Assembly: GCA_029881635.1 (NCBI GenBank) | Contig: JAOUMG010000029.1 | Location: forward strand, 1-10,386 | Source: Paracoccaceae bacterium | GTDB taxonomy: Bacteria; Pseudomonadota; Alphaproteobacteria; Rhodobacterales; Rhodobacteraceae | Direction of reading: 5' to 3' | Length of the DNA stretch: 10,386 bases | Shown here: piece by piece, positions 5,921-10,386 of the stretch | Position numbering within the stretch: position 1 is the stretch's first letter | How the letters are laid out: the number at the start of each line of letters is the position of its first letter | The notes under the pieces: generated by a model | Databases searched by the model: none | Told to the model about the DNA's origin: nothing | Seen by the model: only the letters and a program-made list of their open reading frames with translations | Made by a program: the position numbers and the translations under genes

Positions 5921-7252
5921 TCAAAGATAGTCAGACCGCTGCAGCGTATATTTCGCCATTTTTTCGTTCAGCGTACGGCGCGGCAGGCATAGTTCCTCCA
6001 TCACCGCAGTGATCGAGCCTTTGTGGCGCCGCATGGTATTGTCGATCAGCATTTTCTCGAAGCTTTCGACATATTCCTTCAGCGGCTTGCCTTCGGTCGA
6101 TACGGTCGGGCCGGTTTGCTCGTTCTCCGACATCAGAAGCGAGGCGATGGACCCCGAACCGCGGCGGTTTTGCAAAACGGCGCGTTCGGCGACATTGATC
6201 AACTGGCGCACATTGCCGGGCCAGGGGGCCTGCAGTAGCTGGGCGGCCTCTTGCGCAGTCACTTGTGGCGCTTCGCAGCCATATTCTTCCGAGAACTGTT
6301 CGGCCAGACGGGTGAACAGTGTCAGAATATCCTCGCCCCGCTGGCGCAGGGGCGGCAGGACGATTTTCAGCGCCGCCAGACGGTAATAAAGATCGGGGCG
6401 CAAGGCATCCTCGACGGTGCGACCCTGTTCGTGATCGTTGCAGATGGCGACGATCCGGGTTTCGGCCGGGGTGCCCTGATCGTTGATGAAGGTCAAAAGG
6501 CGCGCCTGCAAAGCCTGGCTGAGCGCTTCGACATCCTCCAGCACCAGCGTGCCGCCCCGCGCCTCTTCCACGAGCGGGATCTGACCACCTTCTTCCATCG
6601 GGCCGAAAAGCCGCTTTGCCAGCATTTCTTCGCTGTAGGCGGCACAGCTTTGAACCGAAAATTTCTTGCCAGCACGCGGGCCTACGGCGTGAAGCGCATG
6701 TGCCACGAGAGTTTTGCCTGTGCCGGTTTCGCCGTCGATAAGCACGTGACCATCTGCCTGGCCAAGATCGAGGATATCTTCGCGCAGCCGTTCCATCGCG
6801 GGCGATGCGCCGATGAGCTTTTGCATGATCACCGTACCGTCCGACAATTCCTTGCGCAGCGCCCGGTTGTCGAGCGTCAGCCTGCGCGACTGGCTGGCGC
6901 GTTTTGCCAGTTCGGTCATGCGGTCCGGGTTGAAGGGTTTTTCGAGAAAATCAAACGCCCCTACCCGCATCGCCTCGACCGCCATCGGCACGTCGCCGTG
7001 ACCTGTGATCATGATCACGGGCAGGCCCGAATCGACGCTCATCAGCTTTTTCAGAAACGCCATGCCATCCATGCCGGGCATCTTGATGTCGGAAACGACG
7101 ACACCGGGGTAATCGTTACCAATCGCTTTCAGCGCCTCTTCCGCACTGGGGAAAGTTTCCGTGTCAAACCCGGACAGCGCCAGCCACTGGCTGATCGATT
7201 GCCGCATATCCTGTTCGTCATCGACGATTGCCACTTTCATAGCACGTGCCAT
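5921..7252 (-). CDS. dctD: DctD-like NtrC-family response regulator lacking the GAFTGA motif
   Basis: This 443-residue response regulator is the partner of the upstream kinase and in its family controls C4-dicarboxylate transporter genes. The receiver domain (about 5-120) has the acidic pair Asp11/Asp12, phosphoacceptor Asp55 in VVSDIKMPG and Lys105 in LEKPFNP. The AAA+ domain (about 145-365) has Walker A GETGTGKT (174-181), arginine-finger candidates Arg285 and Arg291 (LRPDLYYRL) and WPGNVRQL (344-351). A Fis-type helix-turn-helix lies at about 411-437, ending near LPRRTLNEKMAKY. Oddly, the segment between LFG (215-217) and GGT (233-235) is about six residues shorter than usual and contains no GAFTGA. 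The Walker B end reads LVLED rather than LFLDE, and sensor I has CN where TN is usual. GAFTGA contacts sigma54, so activation through sigma54 is doubtful. The start at 7252 has GAGG eight bases upstream, overlapping the dctB stop region; the gap to dctB is 10 bases. The name rests on overall resemblance and on the pairing with dctB. Confidence 0.85.
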   Translation of the reverse strand: MARAMKVAIVDDEQDMRQSISQWLALSGFDTETFPSAEEALKAIGNDYPGVVVSDIKMPGMDGMAFLKKLMSVDSGLPVIMITGHGDVPMAVEAMRVGAFDFLEKPFNPDRMTELAKRASQSRRLTLDNRALRKELSDGTVIMQKLIGASPAMERLREDILDLGQADGHVLIDGETGTGKTLVAHALHAVGPRAGKKFSVQSCAAYSEEMLAKRLFGPMEEGGQIPLVEEARGGTLVLEDVEALSQALQARLLTFINDQGTPAETRIVAICNDHEQGRTVEDALRPDLYYRLAALKIVLPPLRQRGEDILTLFTRLAEQFSEEYGCEAPQVTAQEAAQLLQAPWPGNVRQLINVAERAVLQNRRGSGSIASLLMSENEQTGPTVSTEGKPLKEYVESFEKMLIDNTMRRHKGSITAVMEELCLPRRTLNEKMAKYTLQRSDYL

Positions 7253-7262
7253 CTTGTTTCCC

Positions 7263-9122
7263 TCACTCTGCCGCTTGGGTCTTTGCAGTCAATATGGGGA
7301 GTTGTACCTCGAATACAGCCCCCCCGCTGAGAGCATTTCGCGCCGTCAGCCTTCCGCCGAGGTCCTTGACGATCCCGGACGAAATGGCAAGCCCGAGGCC
7401 GACGCCTTCGCCGGGCTTCTTGGTGGTGTAGAAAGGCTCAAAAAGATTGTCGAGATCATCGATGCCGTGGCCGTTATCGCGCACGGCCAGGATGGCGGTT
7501 TCACCGGCCGATAGCAGTATCTCGATCTGCTGTTCGGCAACATCCTTGGTCGCATCGAGTGCGTTTCGCAGAAGATTGATGATCACCTGTTCCAGCCTGA
7601 TCCGGTCGGCAAGCACCATGACCGCACTGCGGGGCATTGTCCGGGTGATGCGCACGGCACGTCCCTTCAACGTCGGCTCCATCATCGATAAGGCCGCGGA
7701 AATACAGGATCTTATGTCGATCGGTTCGAACGCATCGCCGCCTTTTCGCGCATAGCTTTTAAGTTGCCGGGTAATCGCGCCCATCCGTTCGATGAGGTCA
7801 TCAATGCGCTGGAAAGAGGAGAGCGCCTCTTCGGGGCGCATGCGTTGGAGAAGCAGGCGCGCGCCTGCCAGATAGGTTTTCATTGCGGCCAGCGGTTGGT
7901 TCAGTTCGTGGCTGACCGCTGCTGACATTTCGCCCAATGCGGCCAGCTTGGAGGACTGCGCCAGTGTCTGTTCCGCGACGGCAAGATCCTTTTGCACTTT
8001 TTCGCGTTCGGCGATTTCCTGCTGGAGCCGGATGTTGAGCTGGCGCAGTTCCGCCGACTCGCGCCGGAAAACATCCGTCTGCAGGCGTGCGCGGCGGGAC
8101 AGGAAATAGAAGATCAACGCCAGAAGAACGGCAAATCCCATGATCTCCAGCGCCAGAACGCCGTTCACCCTTTCGCGGATCGAATCGTAGCTGGTGAAAC
8201 TGGTCAGTTTCCAGCCCTGAAAGGGAATGCGCGCCTCACTCCGCATCACCGCCTCGCCCTTCAGATAGGCATCGGGCGGGTCATTGGCCCAGTCGGATGT
8301 CACCCGGAAGGCGCGCTCAAGCGCGGTCGGGACCGATCGCACAGCCAGCGCATCGGCCAGTGTCAACCCGCGCCAGCGTGGTTCGGTGGACAGGATGACC
8401 CGGTTTTCACTGTCGGTTATGGCGACAACGTCGGTGATGTTTGCCCAGACTTTTTCGAATTTGGACAATTCCGCACCAACAACAATGACACCGACCAACT
8501 TGCTGTCGGACACCAATGCGCGCGAATAGATGAACTCATACCCCGTCGGACTCTCTGCGAGGGTAAATACCGTATCTTTTGACCGCTGGGCGCTGACGAA
8601 AATCGTCTCATTCGCGTGATTGCTACCGATTTTCGTCCGGTCGGTAGAGGCTACGGTACGCCCGGTTTCATCCAGCAACTGAATCGAAGCCGCACCGATT
8701 TCGTCCTGCGCGGAAATCAGGCGTTGCGAGGTGATGGAGAAATTGCGCGATTGCAGCGAAGACAGCAGCGCCGGATCGCGTGCCAAAAGCAACGGCACAA
8801 TGGATGTTCGCTGCAATTCGCTGAGGACATGGCCGGTATAAAGGGCAAGCCGGATATCCGCCCGATTGCGGGTGGTTTCGGAAATCCGGTCGGCCAACAG
8901 GGCATTGGTGACCCATATCACTGTCACAGCCAGCCCGATAAAAGCGATGATGATGGCACGCAGCCACCATGGGCTGCGGATGGTCATCATAGAGACACTG
9001 CCCAGAATGGGCGAATTGACTTTTACCGCCTCCGTCCGGGCCGTTGGCGTCGCTGGAAGCGGCGCTACATCCGATTGGGGGTTGGAGTTTTTGCTTGAAA
9101 CCATGTCGGTCAGTTTAGGCAT
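7263..9122 (-). CDS. dctB: DctB-type sensor histidine kinase (C4-dicarboxylate sensing)
   Basis: This 619-residue inner-membrane kinase should sense dicarboxylates in the periplasm and phosphorylate the DctD-like regulator encoded 10 bases downstream. A proline-rich cytoplasmic start (1-50) is followed by a first membrane helix (about 54-75). A periplasmic sensing region of some 245 residues (about 77-320) has the layout of the double-PAS/Cache domain known in DctB. A second helix lies at about 321-341 and a coiled-coil linker at about 345-395. The HisKA phosphoacceptor is His405 in SHELNQPLAAMKTY. The ATPase domain shows the N box NLLRNALDA (516-524), DNGHGI (549-554), FEPFYTTK (561-568) and GVGLGLAI (573-580), so the kinase appears intact. 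I chose the ATG at 9122, 28 bases after purQ; GAGG lies 12 bases upstream. An in-frame ATG at 9224 would overlap purQ and adds an unlikely peptide; the ATG at 9104 is a further option. Substrate assignment is inferred from family resemblance. Confidence 0.87.
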   Translation of the reverse strand: MPKLTDMVSSKNSNPQSDVAPLPATPTARTEAVKVNSPILGSVSMMTIRSPWWLRAIIIAFIGLAVTVIWVTNALLADRISETTRNRADIRLALYTGHVLSELQRTSIVPLLLARDPALLSSLQSRNFSITSQRLISAQDEIGAASIQLLDETGRTVASTDRTKIGSNHANETIFVSAQRSKDTVFTLAESPTGYEFIYSRALVSDSKLVGVIVVGAELSKFEKVWANITDVVAITDSENRVILSTEPRWRGLTLADALAVRSVPTALERAFRVTSDWANDPPDAYLKGEAVMRSEARIPFQGWKLTSFTSYDSIRERVNGVLALEIMGFAVLLALIFYFLSRRARLQTDVFRRESAELRQLNIRLQQEIAEREKVQKDLAVAEQTLAQSSKLAALGEMSAAVSHELNQPLAAMKTYLAGARLLLQRMRPEEALSSFQRIDDLIERMGAITRQLKSYARKGGDAFEPIDIRSCISAALSMMEPTLKGRAVRITRTMPRSAVMVLADRIRLEQVIINLLRNALDATKDVAEQQIEILLSAGETAILAVRDNGHGIDDLDNLFEPFYTTKKPGEGVGLGLAISSGIVKDLGGRLTARNALSGGAVFEVQLPILTAKTQAAE

Positions 9123-9129
9123 AGCTACG

Positions 9130-9160
9130 CCCGGCCTCAAGCGTCCTGCGTCAGGCCGGG
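9130..9160 (-). promoter_or_regulatory. Inverted repeat spanning the purQ stop and the dctB ribosome-binding site
   Basis: On the minus strand CCCGGCCT (9160-9153) and AGGCCGGG (9137-9130) form a perfect 8-bp GC-rich stem with a 15-base loop. The first arm covers the last purQ codons and the first base of its TGA. The second arm contains most of GAGG (9138-9135), the only ribosome-binding-site candidate for dctB at 9122. There is no T-run, so it is unlikely to be an intrinsic terminator. A ribosome finishing purQ would open the stem, which would couple dctB translation to purQ. Confidence 0.5.
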
Positions 9161-9819
9161 GCCATTGCGGACATGAGCGAGCGGAAAAGCACCGATCCGT
9201 CGGTGCCGCCCTGTGCGGCGTCAACCATGCGTTCCGGGTGGGGCATCATCCCAAGAACCCGGCGGTTCTGTGACAAGATACCGGCAATGTCGCCCATGGC
9301 CCCATTAGGGTTGTCGACATAGGTAAAGGCGATACGATCCTCATCGCGCAGCCGCGCCAGCCCGTCTGCGTCAATCGTGTAATTGCCATCATGATGGGCG
9401 ACCGGGATACGCAATGTCGCCCCTTTTTTCCATTCGCAGGTAAAGGCGCTGTCAGCGCTGGCCACTTTCAGGTCAACCGCCTTGCAGACGAAACTCAGCC
9501 CGGCATTGCGCATCAGCGCGCCCGGCAAGAGCCCCGTTTCCGTCAGCACCTGAAAGCCGTTGCAGATCCCCAGAACATAGCCACCGCTTTGGGCGAATGC
9601 CTTGACCGCGGCGGCAATGGGCGACTGGGCCGCAATGGCGCCGCAGCGGAGGTAGTCACCAAAGGAGAAACCGCCGGGAATTCCGACGATATCGATACCT
9701 TTGGGCAGATCGACGTCCTTGTGCCAGACCCGCTGGACCACGGCCCCTGCCCTTTCAAACGCCTCGGCAAGGTCACGGTCGCAATTTGATCCGGGGAAGG
9801 TAATGACGGCAGCTTTCAT
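9151..9819 (-). CDS. purQ: Phosphoribosylformylglycinamidine synthase, glutaminase subunit PurQ
   Basis: This 222-residue class I glutamine amidotransferase hydrolyses glutamine and feeds ammonia to PurL, with PurS bridging, in the FGAR to FGAM step of purine synthesis. The start MKAAVITFPGSNCDRD and IPGGFSFGDYLRCGAIAA (47-64) are hallmark PurQ sequences. The catalytic triad is visible as Cys86 in GICNGFQVL and His194/Glu196 in MMPHPERM. Length is normal for the small-subunit form. The ATG at 9819 is chosen because GGAG lies at 9831-9828, eight bases upstream, and because the conserved N-terminus starts there; the reading frame is open further upstream over purS but lacks PurQ character. purS lies 52 bases upstream, and dctB follows after 28 bases. 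The expected partner purL is not next to it. Confidence 0.97.
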   Translation of the reverse strand: MKAAVITFPGSNCDRDLAEAFERAGAVVQRVWHKDVDLPKGIDIVGIPGGFSFGDYLRCGAIAAQSPIAAAVKAFAQSGGYVLGICNGFQVLTETGLLPGALMRNAGLSFVCKAVDLKVASADSAFTCEWKKGATLRIPVAHHDGNYTIDADGLARLRDEDRIAFTYVDNPNGAMGDIAGILSQNRRVLGMMPHPERMVDAAQGGTDGSVLFRSLMSAMAPA

Positions 9820-9871
9820 CGGTATGTCTCCGGATGCTGTGGGTCTGTCTAGGTGGTATATCGCGGCCCTG

Positions 9872-10111
9872 TCAGGCAATTTCAACGGTGTATTTTTCGA
9901 TAACGGTATTGGCCAGAAGCTTTTCACACATGGCCTTGACTTCGGCCTCGGCGGCAGCCTTGTCACTGGCAGAAAGGTCCAGTTCGATCACCTTGCCTTG
10001 CCGCACGCCCTCAACACCGGAAAATCCAAGCGTTCCCAGAGCATGGCGAACGGCTTCGCCCTGTGGGTCAAGAACACCGTCTTTGAGCATGACATGAACG
10101 CGGGCTTTCAT
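9872..10111 (-). CDS. purS: Phosphoribosylformylglycinamidine synthase subunit PurS
   Basis: This 79-residue protein is the small bridging subunit that holds PurL and PurQ together for ammonia channelling in FGAM synthesis. Diagnostic features are the start MKARVHVMLKDGVLDPQGEA, the next stretch VRHALGTLGFSGVEGVRQGK, which resembles the family pattern AlxxLGf..v..vr.GK, and the acidic VIELDL strand. The end, LLANTVIEKYTVEI, is also typical. Length is normal for PurS. The ATG at 10111 is preceded by AAGG at 10125-10122, ten bases upstream. It follows purC by only 14 bases and precedes purQ, the standard purC-purS-purQ order of many alphaproteobacteria and Firmicutes. Confidence 0.95.
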   Translation of the reverse strand: MKARVHVMLKDGVLDPQGEAVRHALGTLGFSGVEGVRQGKVIELDLSASDKAAAEAEVKAMCEKLLANTVIEKYTVEIA

Positions 10112-10125
10112 CGCGGGGCTGCCTT

Positions 10126-10386
10126 TCAGTTGATGAGCGTCGGTTTGCCGATATTGACCGGCTGGTTTTGCATGACACCAAGACGGCGGGCAACCTCGGT
10201 ATAGGCCTCGGCCAGATCGCCGAGATCGCGGCGAAACACGTCCTTGTCGAGTTTGCGGTTGGTCTTGATATCCCAGAGCCGGCAACTGTCGGGGCTGATT
10301 TCGTCGGCGACGATCAGGCGCATGAAGTCGCCATCCCAGATGCGGCCGATTTCGATCTTGAAATCGATCAGCTTGATCCCGACCCC
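10126..10386 (-). CDS. purC: SAICAR synthetase PurC, C-terminal part (truncated by window edge)
   Basis: Phosphoribosylaminoimidazole-succinocarboxamide synthase joins CAIR and aspartate using ATP in purine synthesis. Only the last 86 residues are in the window; the start lies beyond base 10386. The visible part begins [15 protein letters not shown] and continues through a short acidic stretch to [16 protein letters not shown], which is the conserved PurC ADEISPD(S/T)CR(L/F)WD nucleotide/substrate-site segment. It then runs [26 protein letters not shown], the standard C-terminal helix. The stop TGA is at 10128-10126, 14 bases before purS, so the two are surely co-transcribed. Confidence 0.95.
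   Translation of the reverse strand, partial: GVGIKLIDFKIEIGRIWDGDFMRLIVADEISPDSCRLWDIKTNRKLDKDVFRRDLGDLAEAYTEVARRLGVMQNQPVNIGKPTLIN

Noticed and set aside
6251..7330. Plus-strand open frame of 359 codons opposite dctD
   Set aside because: Antisense to a gene with receiver, AAA+ and HTH motifs; no family resemblance.
9123..9224. Longer dctB start at 9224
   Set aside because: It would overlap purQ by 74 bases and add a cysteine/proline/arginine-rich peptide unlike DctB N-termini; 9122 is more plausible.
9820..9966. Longer purQ start at 9966
   Set aside because: It would overlap purS. The conserved PurQ N-terminus begins at 9819, where a ribosome-binding site is present.

Overview
The window looks like chromosomal core sequence from a GC-rich alphaproteobacterium. 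Rhodobacterales (Roseobacter/Rhodobacter group) is the best fit. The grounds are the gene families present, the RNase E architecture (long acidic insertion in the S1 domain, basic scaffold, terminal GWW motif), a CcdA-type cytochrome c biogenesis protein and a DctB/DctD pair. Species cannot be named from the sequence alone. No tRNA, rRNA, CRISPR array, insertion sequence or phage gene was seen.

Layout. At the left edge (1-302, minus) is the start of glucose-1-phosphate cytidylyltransferase (rfbF). It is divergent from an extended-SDR NAD-dependent epimerase/dehydratase (578-1615, plus). Together they look like one end of a surface-polysaccharide nucleotide-sugar locus. From 1616 onward no plus-strand gene is supported. 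In transcription order, from the right edge leftwards, the minus-strand genes are purC (partial), purS, purQ, dctB, dctD, a 467-base spacer, rne and ccdA. The pur genes and dctBD are tightly packed (gaps of 14, 52, 28 and 10 bases), so they could form one transcript. The spacer before rne is rich in hairpins and probably holds the rne promoter and a structured leader. A clear intrinsic terminator follows rne, and a good sigma70-like promoter then serves ccdA. The 213 bases between the SDR gene and ccdA, which converge, hold only weak 5-bp hairpins.

Function. PurC, PurS and PurQ belong to de novo purine synthesis. DctB/DctD form a two-component system of the C4-dicarboxylate type, but no transporter gene is in view. 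Rne is the RNA-decay endonuclease, and CcdA supplies reductant for cytochrome c maturation.

Most unusual points. (1) The DctD-like regulator belongs to the sigma54-activator family but has lost the GAFTGA loop and has an altered Walker B motif, so it may not act through sigma54. (2) A perfect 8-bp stem straddles the purQ stop codon and covers the weak dctB ribosome-binding site, suggesting translational coupling. (3) The presumed rne leader carries three GGACAGA repeats and two strong hairpins, as expected for an autoregulated RNase E mRNA. None of these amounts to a clearly new multi-gene system; the window is mostly housekeeping.
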